A DNA stretch of 64,000 nucleotides from Hyphomicrobiales bacterium (GCA_900472785.1 UCJH01000025.1:79170-143169); one strand, 5' to 3'. Positions 19,571 through 29,592 are shown, counted from the stretch's first letter. Notes: a model not told the origin generated them from the letters alone. Program-made: numbers and translations.

Positions 19571-21568
19571 ATGAACTCGATGACAAAACTCGATAAAAAA
19601 TTGACCGTCAATCAGCGCCTGACGACGCTTGGCATCGCGGCATTTTTCGGATTTGGGTCCATGCTCGCCATCGGCTGGTACCAGAATTCCCACGTTGATG
19701 CCGCACTGGACAAGGCTGTCGAAGCGCAGGCTGCCATCAAGAACGCCAGCGATCTGCGGCTCGCAAATCTCGAGCTGGTCCTCGTGGCCATGGATACGAT
19801 CATCGATCGCGAAGAGCGCATAATCCAGCCAGAGCGCGTCAAGACGATCGAACAATCCTTGAAGATTATCGCTGACGGGAAGGCCGCGGCAATGGCCTTG
19901 GCGGGTGAGGTCGGCAAGCCTGATATCATGGCGACGTTCGACGCCGACTTGGCGGCGCTGACCAATGCGATTCAGATAGACCTGAAGAAGATGGTTGAGG
20001 ACGGCGCGCCGGCTGAAGCCTATGCCGCTCTCGATGATGCCATCGATGGCGGCGGAGAGCGCTTGAACGCCACGATGACCAAGCTGACGGAAGAGGCGAG
20101 CACGCTGCTTGCCGCGCGTGTCGGCGAAGCAACAACCCTTTCGGCGAATTCGATCCTTTTCCAGTTCATTGCCGGCTTCTTCGCGATGTCGTCCCTTTTG
20201 GCGATGTTGTATTTTCATGGAAACGTCCTTCGCCGCGGCATTTTCGCCGTCCGTGACAGCATGAAGCGCATTCTGTCCGGCGACTTTGCCGCGACTGTCG
20301 AGGCGGTGAACCGCAGTGACGAAATCGGCGAGATGGCCCGCTCCGTCGAAATGTTCCGGAGCGCCGCTGTCGAGAAACAGGAGCTTGAAGGCGAAACGGC
20401 GGCCAACCGCCGCCAGAACGAGGCTGAACGCCAGGCCAATGAAAGCGCTCGGTCGGAGGAAGCCCGCCAGGTCAAGGATGCCGTCGGTGAACTCGGTCGC
20501 GGCCTCAACCGCCTTGCCGAAGGCGATCTGATGGCGTCGATCGAAAGCCCGTTCCGGGCAGACCTCGAATCGTTGCGTCTCGACTTCAACCAGACAGTCG
20601 AGCACCTTCAGCATGTGCTTGGCAATGTGCGAGAAAATACCATTTCGATCCAATCCAACAGCCAGCAGATGCGTGGCGCGGCCGACGATCTGGCCAAGCG
20701 GACCGAGCAGCAGGCCGGCTCGCTTGAGGAAACATCGGCGGCACTCGAACAGATCACCGCGACGGTGCGCACCGCCACCCAGCGGGCGGAAGAAGCCAGC
20801 AAGATGGTCGGGGAGACCCGTGCCAAAGCAGAGGAATCGGGCCGTATCGTCGGCGATGCGATTTCCGCGATGGCCCGTATTGAAGATGCCTCGACCGAGA
20901 TCGGCAAGATCATCAACGTCATCGACGAGATCGCGTTCCAGACCAACCTTCTGGCGCTGAATGCCGGCGTTGAGGCAGCGCGTGCGGGCGAGGCCGGCAA
21001 GGGCTTTGCCGTCGTCGCGCAGGAAGTGCGCGAACTGGCCCAGCGCGCCGCCGGTGCAGCCAAGGATATCAAGGCGCTGGTCAGCCGCTCCAGCACCGAG
21101 GTCGGCAATGGCGTCAGGCTTGTCCAGGCGACGGGCGAGACGCTCGGCCAGATCGGTGCGAGCGTGGTGCGCATCAATGAACACATGAGTTCGATCGTCA
21201 GCGCCGCCCGCGAACAATCGACCGGTCTGCAGGAAATCAACACCGCCGTCGGACGGCTCGATCAGATGACGCAGCAGAATGCCGCGATGGTCGAGGAGAC
21301 CAACGCCGTCAGCCACACGCTGGCGCAGGATGCCGAAAGCCTGACCTCGATCGTCGGCCAGTTCCAGCTGGGCGGTGGCCGGGCAGCTCAATCCCGCCCG
21401 CAGTCGCAGCCCCAACCGGTCCGCGCTGTGGCGCCGGCGACGGCCTTGCGTCCAACCCCATCTCCCGCAAAAGCCCTGATGGGCAAGCTCGCGGGTGCCT
21501 TTAACAGCAGCCATGCGGCGCCTGTGGCAAAAGCCTCCGGTTCCGCCGAAAACTGGGAAGAGTTCTGA
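19571..21568 (+). CDS. methyl-accepting chemotaxis protein with CheR/CheB tether
   Basis: Transmembrane chemoreceptor. TM1 lies near residues 18-36, a helical periplasmic sensor region to about 190, TM2 near 195-217, then HAMP (NVLRRGIFAVRDSMKRI), a second HAMP-like linker (LGRGLNRLAEGDLMA) and the cytoplasmic signalling hairpin with the conserved tip [20 protein letters not shown]. The protein ends NWEEF, close to the NWETF pentapeptide that recruits CheR and CheB, after a flexible Pro/Ala/Gln tail. cheW begins two bases after the stop. The ligand is unknown. Confidence 0.96.
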   Translation: MNSMTKLDKKLTVNQRLTTLGIAAFFGFGSMLAIGWYQNSHVDAALDKAVEAQAAIKNASDLRLANLELVLVAMDTIIDREERIIQPERVKTIEQSLKIIADGKAAAMALAGEVGKPDIMATFDADLAALTNAIQIDLKKMVEDGAPAEAYAALDDAIDGGGERLNATMTKLTEEASTLLAARVGEATTLSANSILFQFIAGFFAMSSLLAMLYFHGNVLRRGIFAVRDSMKRILSGDFAATVEAVNRSDEIGEMARSVEMFRSAAVEKQELEGETAANRRQNEAERQANESARSEEARQVKDAVGELGRGLNRLAEGDLMASIESPFRADLESLRLDFNQTVEHLQHVLGNVRENTISIQSNSQQMRGAADDLAKRTEQQAGSLEETSAALEQITATVRTATQRAEEASKMVGETRAKAEESGRIVGDAISAMARIEDASTEIGKIINVIDEIAFQTNLLALNAGVEAARAGEAGKGFAVVAQEVRELAQRAAGAAKDIKALVSRSSTEVGNGVRLVQATGETLGQIGASVVRINEHMSSIVSAAREQSTGLQEINTAVGRLDQMTQQNAAMVEETNAVSHTLAQDAESLTSIVGQFQLGGGRAAQSRPQSQPQPVRAVAPATALRPTPSPAKALMGKLAGAFNSSHAAPVAKASGSAENWEEF

Positions 21569-21570
21569 TC

Positions 21571-22038
21571 ATGAACAACAATGCCATCAAGCAGTCCGGT
21601 GCCTATCTCGAAATCGTTTCGTTCCATCTGGGCGATCAGGAATTCTGCATCGACATCATGGCGATCCGCGAAATCCGTGGATGGGCTCCGGTAACGCCGA
21701 TGCCGCACACGCCGCCTTACGTGCTGGGCCTCATCAACCTGCGCGGCGCGGTCATTCCGGTCATCGACATGGCTTGCCGTCTCGGCATGAAGATGACGGA
21801 GCCGTCGGAGCGCTCCGCGATCATCGTCACCGACATCGCCGGCAAGCTGGTCGGCCTGCTGGTCGAGCAGGTTTCCGACATGATGACGATCAAGAGCGAG
21901 GCGCTGCAGCCCGCACCGGAGATCATCCCGGAAGCGCAGCGTGCCTTCTGCCGCGGCATCGTGGCGCTGGAAAAGACCATGGTCTGCTTCCTCAACCTCG
22001 ATACCGTCATCGCCGACGAGCTGGCCCAGGCCGCCTGA
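21571..22038 (+). CDS. cheW: chemotaxis coupling protein CheW
   Basis: Scaffold linking receptors to CheA. CheW motifs are visible: FHLGDQEFCIDIMAIREI, GWAPVTPMPHTPPYVLGLIN and LRGAVIPVIDM. The length of 155 is standard. It is translated just after the mcp gene, which suggests a dedicated receptor-coupler pair away from the main che operon. Confidence 0.96.
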   Translation: MNNNAIKQSGAYLEIVSFHLGDQEFCIDIMAIREIRGWAPVTPMPHTPPYVLGLINLRGAVIPVIDMACRLGMKMTEPSERSAIIVTDIAGKLVGLLVEQVSDMMTIKSEALQPAPEIIPEAQRAFCRGIVALEKTMVCFLNLDTVIADELAQAA

Positions 22039-22063
22039 TCAGGTTTCGGCATCCCGGAAAATC

Positions 22064-22087
22064 GACCGTCGGATTTTTCCGGCGGTC
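22064..22087 (+). terminator. stem-loop after cheW
   Basis: Nine-base stem gaccgtcgg / ccggcggtc (one G-U pair) 25 bases after the cheW stop. The T content downstream is poor, so it is a weak terminator candidate. Confidence 0.4.
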
Positions 22088-22187
22088 TTGCCGTTTTCTG
22101 TTCGCGGCTGATGAATTCCTGCTTATGTTTGCCCCTGTTGACGTGAGGCGCTGAGTGCTGTCGCGAATTCCACAGGAGAACGCCGCT

Positions 22188-22814
22188 TTGAAATGCCTTT
22201 TGCTTGTCGATATCCAGGTCGGGTTCTGCACCGGCGGAAATCTCGCCGTGCCGGGCGGTGAAGAGGTCGTACCGGTCGCCAACCGGCTGATCGCCTCCGG
22301 AGCTTACGATCTGATCGTCGCTTCCCAGGACTGGCACCCTGCCGACCACGGCAGTTTCGCCTCGCAGCATCCGGGCGCGAAACCTTTCGAGATGGGCACG
22401 CTCAATGGCAAGCCGCAAATGCTCTGGCCGGATCATTGCGTCCAGGGAACGCGCGACGCGGAGTTTCATCCCGATCTCGCGGTCTCTGCGATCGATCATG
22501 TCCAGCGCAAGGGGCAGGACCCCAATGTCGACAGCTATTCGGCCTTCCGCGACAACGACCAGTCCGCCCTGACGGGTTTGTCGGACTATCTTTCGGCAAA
22601 AGGTGTGACTGCGCTCGATATCTGCGGTCTGGCCACGGATTATTGTGTCAGCGCATCGGCAATGGATGCGCGGGCGATGCTTGAAGGTGTCACGGTTCGC
22701 TTCATTTCGGACGCCAGCCGCGGCATCGACCCGGCCGGCGTTGCAGACACCTGCGCCGCGATGCAGGCGGCCGGTATCGTCATCGTGACCGCTGCGGACT
22801 GTGTCGCCTCTTAA
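22188..22814 (+). CDS. pncA: nicotinamidase / pyrazinamidase PncA
   Basis: Isochorismatase-fold hydrolase that deamidates nicotinamide for NAD salvage. Catalytic Asp in LLLVDIQVGF, metal-site DWHPADHGSFASQHPG, VQGTRDAEFHPDL, and catalytic Cys in CGLATDYCVSASAMDA. The start is taken as the TTG at 22188 because an aggag site lies nine bases upstream and the product then begins as PncA proteins usually do; a GTG at 22155 would add eleven residues. 208 residues. Confidence 0.93.
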   Translation: MKCLLLVDIQVGFCTGGNLAVPGGEEVVPVANRLIASGAYDLIVASQDWHPADHGSFASQHPGAKPFEMGTLNGKPQMLWPDHCVQGTRDAEFHPDLAVSAIDHVQRKGQDPNVDSYSAFRDNDQSALTGLSDYLSAKGVTALDICGLATDYCVSASAMDARAMLEGVTVRFISDASRGIDPAGVADTCAAMQAAGIVIVTAADCVAS

Positions 22815-22932
22815 AGCGCCGGCTCACGACCGTGTGATCGCAGTTGATCGGCGCACCCGAAACTATCTTTCCGGTTGGACGTTTTTTGCCTGTGTAAGAC
22901 GAGCAAACAAGCAGAAGACAGGAGAAACGACC

Positions 22933-23250
22933 ATGAGAAAGTCCCTCACCATCACTGCCGCAGCACTGATTTCCGCCGTTGCGGCGGGCGCCGCCTTTGC
23001 CGCTCCCGGTGATCGCGAATTTTACCCCGGTGCATCGCGTGGCGATATGAACATGGAGCGTGGTGCGGATGCCTATGGTGCTCCCGCCGCGACAACCTAT
23101 GATGACGGGGCTGTCGATACGATGAGCACTGGCAGCATCTCCCGCGGTGATGGCGTGCGTGGCCCGTATATTTACGGGGACAGCCAGGTTAACAAGACCT
23201 ACGAGCCGGGTGCCGGCGATTATTACCAGGGCGCAACCGCGCCGCGCTAA
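22933..23250 (+). CDS. small exported protein of unknown function
   Basis: Not recognised beyond its export signal. A Sec signal peptide (MRKSLTITAAALISAVAAG, cleavage after AFA) is followed by about 80 residues rich in Gly, Asp, Tyr and Ala (FYPGASRGDMNMERGADAYG, ISRGDGVRGPYIYG). There is no cysteine in the mature part. The ATG at 22933 has an aggagaa site; the longer open frame from 22801 is not credible. A stem-loop follows the stop. Confidence 0.8.
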   Translation: MRKSLTITAAALISAVAAGAAFAAPGDREFYPGASRGDMNMERGADAYGAPAATTYDDGAVDTMSTGSISRGDGVRGPYIYGDSQVNKTYEPGAGDYYQGATAPR

Positions 23251-23271
23251 TCACTGGTAGCGTAACTGCTG

Positions 23272-23303
23272 GAGCTCTCTCCGCCCGACGGGGAGAGCTC
23301 TTT
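23272..23303 (+). terminator. stem-loop between the exported protein gene and creA
   Basis: Stem gagctctc / gagagctc, extendable by pairing of cc with gg, followed by ttt. It is placed between convergent genes. Confidence 0.55.
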
Positions 23304-23312
23304 GCGTTTATG

Positions 23313-23810
23313 CTACTTCGGCTCGCCATTCTTCCAGGTGACGGGCTGGCCGAACAGCGGGATGGTCGAGATCGACATTTTTGCGGAGCCATCGGTCAGT
23401 TCGCGGGAATGGGCGAGATAGATCAGCGTATTGTTGGCCTTATCGTAGATCCGGTTGACCACGAGCTTCTTCCAGATCAGCGAAAGCCCTTCGCGAAAGA
23501 CTTCCTCGCCTTCTTCGGAAAGATCGATGTCGCCGATCTCCACGGGCCCCGTCTGCCGGCAGGCGATCGAATTGTTGGACGGATCCTCGAACCAGTTGCC
23601 GTTCTTCAGCCGATCGATGACGCTGCGGTCGAAATAGGTGACGTGGCAGGTGACCCCGGTGATCTTCGGATCGCGAACGGCATCAATGGTAATGTCGTTG
23701 CCGAGCCAGTCGACGCCGACCTGACCGACGGTTTCGGCACGCACGGGCAGGGCTGCCGCCACAAGGCCGAATACGGTGCAGGTGGTCAGGAAAAGGCGGT
23801 GCAGTGACAT
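23313..23810 (-). CDS. creA: CreA family exported protein
   Basis: Periplasmic protein of the CreA family, whose molecular function is not established. Signal peptide (LFLTTCTVFGLVAAALPVRA), then the family core: VGVDWLGNDITIDAVRDPKI, GVTCHVTYFDRS, DPSNNSIACRQTGP and TLIYLAHSRELTDGSAKMS. Two conserved Cys probably form a disulfide. The ATG at 23810 with ggaga upstream is preferred to the longer frame. 165 residues. Confidence 0.92.
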   Translation of the reverse strand: MSLHRLFLTTCTVFGLVAAALPVRAETVGQVGVDWLGNDITIDAVRDPKITGVTCHVTYFDRSVIDRLKNGNWFEDPSNNSIACRQTGPVEIGDIDLSEEGEEVFREGLSLIWKKLVVNRIYDKANNTLIYLAHSRELTDGSAKMSISTIPLFGQPVTWKNGEPK

Positions 23811-23903
23811 CGGGTATCTCCAGTGATCGATGTCAGCAGAGATAGGCAAGCGGCGACCTTATGCAAGGCCGTGTATGGTTTCGGTGCCGGATAAGGCAGT
23901 CCG

Positions 23904-25163
23904 TCAACCGATCGACGTCCGGGGCGTCGCACCGAAGGCTTCGGTTTCGGCGAGGCGCATCTGGGTCGCGGCGGCATTGAGGGCCTGCGCACTGGTGGCA
24001 ACGTCGGCATGGGTTTTGTCCGCAAGAACGTGGCGATCCCGGCCTGCCGCCTTGGCCTCGTAGAGCGCGACGTCCGCACGGATCATCATTTCGGCCGAGG
24101 TCCCTTCCTGTTCTGCCATGGCGATACCGGCGCTGACGGTCAGGCGGATCTGGGTGCCCTGCGGCGTGGTGACCGGCGCCTTTCGCACAGCGGAACAAAG
24201 CGCTTCTGCGAACTTCACCACGTCTGTGTCGTTGAGGCCCGCCAGCACGATGCCGAATTCCTCGCCGCCGAGGCGCCCCATGTAGCCGCGACTGCCGAGA
24301 TGTTTGCCGACGGTGCGCGTAAACTGCGCCAGTGCCGCATCGCCACCGGCATGGCCGTAGCGATCGTTGATCTGCTTGAACCGGTCGAGGTCGAGCAGCA
24401 GGAAGGCCATCGGTCTCTTGAACCGGTTGGTGGCCTCGAAGGTTCGCTCGAAACGCGCCATGAAGGCCCGGCGCGACAGCACCCCTGTCAGATCGTCATG
24501 GGCGATCGTATGGCGCAGGACCGCGATCATCCGGCCCTGGACCATGAGGATGATCGACAGGAAGAACAGTGGCAGAAACAGAATTCGCGCCGCGGGAAGC
24601 GCGACCGTCCATAGCCGCGGATCGGTGACGCCAGGAAAGGTTTCGATCCCCGTGAGGAGAATGAACACCCGGAGCATGTGAAACAGCGCGACGCCGCAGG
24701 CAGCAACGAGGCAAACGATCATGTAGGCCGAGATGCTTTTTTCCTTCGGCCAATCGGCAAGGATGGTCGCTGCGACGAGCAAGAAGATAATCGCGATGGT
24801 TCCACCGCTGACGAGACCGCGACCGATCGGCGTGTCTATTTCATAGGTGAAGATGGCCAGGCCGAGCACGGGCAAAAGGGTGCCTGCCAGAATGATCAGC
24901 GCATCGGGAGCCGGGCGGTCGAAGAACTGGCGAAAGCCGGCCAGTGTCGTCAGGCTTGCAGCGATCATCAGGCCAACGCCGAAAATTCCGGAAAACCAGC
25001 GCGGCGCGATCCCGTCGAACATCATGATGCAGATCGACGCAGCGGCCAGCCCGCAGGCAACGGAAAAACGGCCGACACCGGCGACACCTGCGGTGCGCAG
25101 CGACAGCAGGACCGGGAACATGATCGCTATGGCCATGGCGGAAATGGCGAAAAGAAAGCTCAT
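23904..25163 (-). CDS. membrane-bound diguanylate cyclase (GGDEF)
   Basis: Makes cyclic di-GMP. About six to seven hydrophobic segments fill residues 1-220, so it probably has a membrane sensor part without a recognised domain name. The GGDEF domain covers about 240-400 with DLDRFKQINDRYGHAGGD and the active-site loop GRLGGEEFG. The RxxD inhibitory site is not present at the expected place, so product inhibition may be lacking. The ATG at 25163 (MSFLFAIS) is preferred over the longer frame to 25229. 419 residues. Confidence 0.92.
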   Translation of the reverse strand: MSFLFAISAMAIAIMFPVLLSLRTAGVAGVGRFSVACGLAAASICIMMFDGIAPRWFSGIFGVGLMIAASLTTLAGFRQFFDRPAPDALIILAGTLLPVLGLAIFTYEIDTPIGRGLVSGGTIAIIFLLVAATILADWPKEKSISAYMIVCLVAACGVALFHMLRVFILLTGIETFPGVTDPRLWTVALPAARILFLPLFFLSIILMVQGRMIAVLRHTIAHDDLTGVLSRRAFMARFERTFEATNRFKRPMAFLLLDLDRFKQINDRYGHAGGDAALAQFTRTVGKHLGSRGYMGRLGGEEFGIVLAGLNDTDVVKFAEALCSAVRKAPVTTPQGTQIRLTVSAGIAMAEQEGTSAEMMIRADVALYEAKAAGRDRHVLADKTHADVATSAQALNAAATQMRLAETEAFGATPRTSIG

Positions 25164-25831
25164 GGGCACATTGTCCTGTCGTCTTTTGCCTGCTTGAAAA
25201 ATCTGGGTCCGGCACGCGTATAAGCCCAAATTGGTAGTTAGGGCCGCTTAATTTTTCCCAGCGAAATTCATTGCAATTTTAACGAACGCGGCCATTGCCC
25301 TTAAATTTCCACTGGTTTTGAGAGTTGCGCTCGAGCGACCCGACAACGGCGAATCACTGGTGCGGGCGATGTGCAATCCGCGCGTGAAAATGCTGGCGAT
25401 TGCCCGTATTCGAACTTGCCAAGGCCGGTATCGGTGGGTTTTCGCCGTCTCGACAGGCTTTTTATATCGCTAGTTCTAGTAGGGTGCGCGTCCCTGTCCT
25501 TATTCTTGCCTGAAATACAGGGTCTGAGGCACGGGCAAACGCAGCGTCCTTCAGCCTGGATCGAACGTGCCTCTTTCTCAAGCGGCGTCCGGTCATGTCC
25601 AAGGCGGACCGAAGCGTCCAGGACGGGAGGTCCAGTTTCCGACGTCCCCATTGCATATACGCAGTTTCGGTTTCCCTGTGGTCATGCTCCCTCGAAAATC
25701 GCGGAGCCAGCGTAAAGGAATTGGTTACCATACTTTGTCATTCTTCTGATCAACCGGCATGTTCGGGCAAGCGCGGCCTTTCGCGTCTTGCCGACATCGG
25801 ACCGGCTTCGTCGGCGGCGCATGGTGTTGCC
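25164..25831. other. gene-poor region upstream of the DUF2778 gene
   Basis: About 670 bases with no convincing gene. Frames at 25371-25715 and 25595 onward are open but lack a good ribosome-binding site, and their composition is not protein-like. No repeat or RNA structure was recognised. Confidence 0.4.
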
Positions 25832-27034
25832 ATGAGATTGAGTAATGCGTTTCAGGTAACCAGTATCATGGCGTCTGCGGTCCAAAAGTTCAGCCCCATT
25901 GTCTCCCAAAACGGAGCAATCCGCCAAAAATCGGCGACACGTTTTCTGTCCGGAGCTACCGTCATCGGCTTTGCCGCTGCCGCCTCCGTATGGATGATCG
26001 CGACGCTTGCGGCCATGCACGCCGCCGGCCCTTCGCTGCCTTCCGGCAAACCGGTGCGGCTCGAAGCCTCGCTCGGCCTCAACCCGATCATCCGCGCGCT
26101 GCCGCAGGAGCGCAGCGTGCGGCTCACCAAGTTCTCGCGCCTGACCGTTCTGCCGCGCATCAACATGGTTGCCACGGCCGATACCATACCGCAAAAGGCC
26201 AGCGTCGCCGTTGCGATGGCCAAGCCAGGCGCTGTCTTTGCGGAAAAGATGCAGGCGCTGGCCAAGGTCATCCCGACCCGCGACAAGGACATCATTACTG
26301 GCTCGACGCCGGTGGTCGCCTCCGCGCTGGTGGAACAGGCGTCCCTGAAGGACGAGATCCTGCCGAAGCCCTTTAATCTTGTGATGTCCGACCAGGCCGT
26401 CGAGCTTTCGCGTGTCCTGCCGGACCTCGGGCCGCTGCCTTTGCGTCGTCCCGTGGGTTCCATGGATGCCGATCTGGGCAAGCCGGGTGCCAAGGACAAG
26501 AAGCCCGCGGTCAAGGAACTCGCCTATGCCAAGCCGGGCCTTCCGGACATGGACGATGAGGACGACGATATCGTTCGTCCGTCCTTCCGCGGCAAGAAGG
26601 GCGTGGCCTATTATGATATCTCGGCCGGTGTCGTCTATATGCCGAACGGCGAAAAGCTCGAGGCGCATTCCGGGATCGGCAAGCTGCGCGACGATCCCAA
26701 TTCGGTGCATGTCAAGATGAAGGGGGCGACGCCGCCCGGGACCTACAAGGTGACGATGCGCGAAGCGCTGTTCCATGGCGTCGAAGCCGTTCGCCTGACG
26801 CCCACCAACGGCATCGCCCCCCATGGCCGCGTCGGCCTGCTGGCCCACAGCTACCTTCTGCGCAAGCGCGGCGACAGCCATGGCTGCGTCGCCTTCGCCA
26901 ACTATCCGAAGTTCCTCAAGGCCTTCAAGCGCGGCGAGATCAGCCATATGGTCATCGTCAAGAGCATGAAGGGCGGCTTCTCGACGCCGAAGAAGACACT
27001 GGCCTCGCTGTTCCGGTCCTCCAAGCTCGAATAG
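25832..27034 (+). CDS. DUF2778 (Tlde1-like) L,D-transpeptidase-related protein
   Basis: Membrane-anchored or exported protein whose C-terminal domain (about residues 250-390) matches DUF2778: VAYYDISAGVVYMPNGEKLE, HSGIGKLRDDP, TPPGTYKVTMREALFHGVEA and the catalytic-type motif GDSHGCVAFANY with His and Cys. This family contains the Tlde1 peptidoglycan-acting effectors; housekeeping members are frequent in Rhizobiales. One hydrophobic segment lies near residue 45-65. The start is uncertain (ATG 25832 or 25868) and the ribosome-binding sites are weak. A strong terminator follows. Confidence 0.83.
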   Translation: MRLSNAFQVTSIMASAVQKFSPIVSQNGAIRQKSATRFLSGATVIGFAAAASVWMIATLAAMHAAGPSLPSGKPVRLEASLGLNPIIRALPQERSVRLTKFSRLTVLPRINMVATADTIPQKASVAVAMAKPGAVFAEKMQALAKVIPTRDKDIITGSTPVVASALVEQASLKDEILPKPFNLVMSDQAVELSRVLPDLGPLPLRRPVGSMDADLGKPGAKDKKPAVKELAYAKPGLPDMDDEDDDIVRPSFRGKKGVAYYDISAGVVYMPNGEKLEAHSGIGKLRDDPNSVHVKMKGATPPGTYKVTMREALFHGVEAVRLTPTNGIAPHGRVGLLAHSYLLRKRGDSHGCVAFANYPKFLKAFKRGEISHMVIVKSMKGGFSTPKKTLASLFRSSKLE

Positions 27035-27630
27035 GGCCGGAGGACGGCTTACGCCTTACAAAAATCCGGGTTTGGCCATGGCCATGTCCCGGATTTTTTG
27101 TGCGTTTTCTACAGTTTTTTTCCCCACGATCCCATCGTCTTAGTTTTCAAAGAGCAGTCTGACGGGCGCTGAGAGCTGCCGCGTTTGCAAAATAAAAGTG
27201 ACACCTCTCGGCGTCCGCGTTTCTGTGGTTTTTGCCCGGTCGCTCATTCCGCTACGGCCGCTTCCAGCCCTCAATCTATCGCAGCCCGCAGCAGCATCAG
27301 CCTGCGGAGGGGAGCTTTCGGCCAAACCCCGAATGTGAGAACGTACGTCCTTTCCCCAAACGAGGCGCCGGCCCCGCCTCGCTGCCACGGCTGGCTGTGT
27401 ATCCGTGGCGCGAGCGGCGGAGTAAGGCCTGGGGGAAGGGCGGGAATTTGCGGGGATGAGTTTTTTGCGACCTGGTCCGTTCCGAGCTTCGGGGCCGGGC
27501 TTGGGGGAGCTTTGCTGCGCGGCGTTGGGGAACGTGATCGTGGACCCTCGGGTCTAGGCCCGGGACCCACGGTCAAGCATCGTCATATACGGTCGGCAAC
27601 GCTAAGACCGTCGCCACTGAAGGGGTTCAT
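27035..27630. repeat. gene-free block, possible rhizobial intergenic repeat
   Basis: About 600 bases between a terminator and the end of the chemoreceptor gene. Frames open on both strands have low-complexity, GC-driven translations. The right half is rich in inverted repeats, e.g. gaccc-tc-gggtc at 27543 overlapping gggtc...gaccc up to about 27569, and it is strongly skewed to G on the plus strand. The look is that of a dispersed intergenic element, but this cannot be shown from one copy. Confidence 0.35.
27061..27099 (+). terminator. rho-independent terminator after the DUF2778 gene
   Basis: Perfect stem aatccggg / cccggatt with a 17-base loop containing a smaller ggccatggcc palindrome, followed by a T-run. 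Confidence 0.9.
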
Positions 27631-29355
27631 TCAGGCCGCACGGCTCCTGTTGACGCCGGGTGCTGCGTTGCGAACCGGGGCCTGGGCACTCGGATCGCGG
27701 GGGCCTTCGCGGCGGTTCAGCTTGAAGAGCCCGACAAGCTCCGTCAGGGTATGGGCGCCCTGTGCAAGGGCGCGGCTGATATCGGTCGTCCGCTCGCTCA
27801 TCGCGGCGTTTTCCTGCGTCATGCGGTCGAGTTCGTTGACGGCCTTGTTGATTTCGCGAAGCCCGACGGACTGTTCCTGTGCGGCCGTGGCGATCGCATC
27901 GACGTTCTGATCGATCGCCTTGACCAGATCCTCGATATCCTGAAGAGCGGTGCCCGTCTTGCCGACCAGCCGGACGCCTTCCTGCACTTCCGTGCCGGAA
28001 TTGTTGATCAGGGCCTTGATCTCCTTCGCAGCCTTGGCAGAGCGCTGGGCGAGTTCGCGGACTTCCTGGGCGACGACCGCGAAGCCCTTGCCAGCTTCAC
28101 CGGCGCGGGCCGCCTCGACGCCCGCGTTCAGTGCGAGGAGGTTGGTCTGGAAGGCGATTTCGTCGATCACGCCGATGATTTGGCTGATTTCCCGTGATGC
28201 CGTCTCGATCCGCTGCATCGCCGTGACGGTTTCCTGAACCACGGTGGTCGATGCGGCCGTCGACAGACGTGCGCTCTGAACCAGCTTGCGCGTCTCCTGT
28301 GTATTGTCCGTGGAAGAGCGAACGGTGGCTGTGATCTGGTCAAGCGCTGCGGATGTCTCCTCAAGCGCTGCCGCCTGCTGCTGCGAGCGTTCGGCGAGAT
28401 GTTCCGCCGCTTCGCGCATCTGCTGGCTGCTGTTGCCGAGGTCCCGTGTCTGGCTGAGCACGTTGACCAGGGTTTTTTGGAATTCAGCGATCGAGGTGTT
28501 GAAGTCCCGGCGCAGCGTTTCAAACTCGCCGACCAAGGGTTCGTCCAGCGTCATGCGGATATTGCATTGGGACAGGCGCTCCAGCGCCGAGCCGATTTCT
28601 TCGACGGCATGCATGCGATCGGTCACGTCGGTGGCGAACTTGACCACCTTGGAGACGTTGCCATTGTCGTCCATCACCGGATTGTAGGATGCCTGGATAA
28701 AGACGCGTTTGCCGCCCTTGCCTATGCGCAGAAACTGGTCGGTGGCAAATTTTCCGGCCCGCAGGTCCTCCCAGAAGGATTTGTAAGCTTCGGATTGCGC
28801 GAAACTCGGCTCGCAGAACATCGCATGATGCTTGCCCTGGATTTCCGGAAGCGAATAGCCAAGAACGGAGAGAAAGTTTTCGTTGGCCGTCAGAATCCGG
28901 CCATCCGGCGTGAACTCGATCACGGCTTGGGCACGGGACAGGGCGGCCAGCTTGCCGTCGTCCTCGGCGCTCTTCAACTTGGCGGCAGTGATGTCCGTGG
29001 CGAACTTGACGACCTTGTAGGGCTTTCCGCGGCGGAAGACCGGATTGTAGGACGCCTCGATCCAGATTTCCCGTCCGCCTTTTCCGACCCGCTTATACTG
29101 GCACCGGTCATATTCGCCCTTGGCGAGCTTTGCCCAGAATGCCTTGTACTGCGGTGAATTGACCTCTTCGGGCAGCACGAACATGCTGTGATGGTGGCCG
29201 ACGATCTCGGAAGGCTGATAACCGACCGCCTTGCAGAAGTTTTCGTTCGCGCTCAGAATTTTGCCGGTAAGATCAAATTCGATGATGGCCTGCGAACGGC
29301 TCATCGCATCAAGGATTGCTTTGGTATCAAAGCCGAAAGTCGGAAAGCCAGCCAT
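27631..29355 (-). CDS. soluble PAS-PAS methyl-accepting chemotaxis protein
   Basis: Cytoplasmic chemoreceptor of 574 residues with no transmembrane segment. Two PAS domains in tandem (about residues 15-125 and 135-250), each with [10 protein letters not shown] or [10 protein letters not shown] and a C-terminal SYNPV...KVVKFATD cap, then the MCP hairpin with the tip [20 protein letters not shown]. No C-terminal NWETF-like pentapeptide is present. The repeated PAS units are alike, pointing to a duplication. It probably senses redox or an internal ligand through PAS, as in the Aer2/BdlA type; the ligand is unknown. Confidence 0.95.
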   Translation of the reverse strand: MAGFPTFGFDTKAILDAMSRSQAIIEFDLTGKILSANENFCKAVGYQPSEIVGHHHSMFVLPEEVNSPQYKAFWAKLAKGEYDRCQYKRVGKGGREIWIEASYNPVFRRGKPYKVVKFATDITAAKLKSAEDDGKLAALSRAQAVIEFTPDGRILTANENFLSVLGYSLPEIQGKHHAMFCEPSFAQSEAYKSFWEDLRAGKFATDQFLRIGKGGKRVFIQASYNPVMDDNGNVSKVVKFATDVTDRMHAVEEIGSALERLSQCNIRMTLDEPLVGEFETLRRDFNTSIAEFQKTLVNVLSQTRDLGNSSQQMREAAEHLAERSQQQAAALEETSAALDQITATVRSSTDNTQETRKLVQSARLSTAASTTVVQETVTAMQRIETASREISQIIGVIDEIAFQTNLLALNAGVEAARAGEAGKGFAVVAQEVRELAQRSAKAAKEIKALINNSGTEVQEGVRLVGKTGTALQDIEDLVKAIDQNVDAIATAAQEQSVGLREINKAVNELDRMTQENAAMSERTTDISRALAQGAHTLTELVGLFKLNRREGPRDPSAQAPVRNAAPGVNRSRAA

Positions 29356-29592
29356 CGTACACCTCTATAGGCAGCGTCTCGCCAAGGACGCCGTAGTGGC
29401 GATCAAGATGCACAGAAAACAGTAAACCGATTATTTATATACGCATCGCTAATGTTCGCGATATGATACGGGCGGTCAGTTGTCAGTATCGGGAATGCTG
29501 CCTGAACACCTTAGGATTGCTGCCTGTCTGAAAAGGTGAATCTCCTATTATAATCTACTGTAGAAGCGATATGTTTTTTAGGTATCGCTCGA

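Noticed and set aside
25371-25715. 114-residue frame with a lipoprotein-like hydrophobic stretch
   Set aside because: No ribosome-binding site, no signal with a proper N-terminus, and poor composition; left as unassigned.
27185-27910. 241-residue plus-strand frame and 27271-27576 minus-strand frame
   Set aside because: Low-complexity translations in a gene-free block; the first also runs antisense into the chemoreceptor gene.
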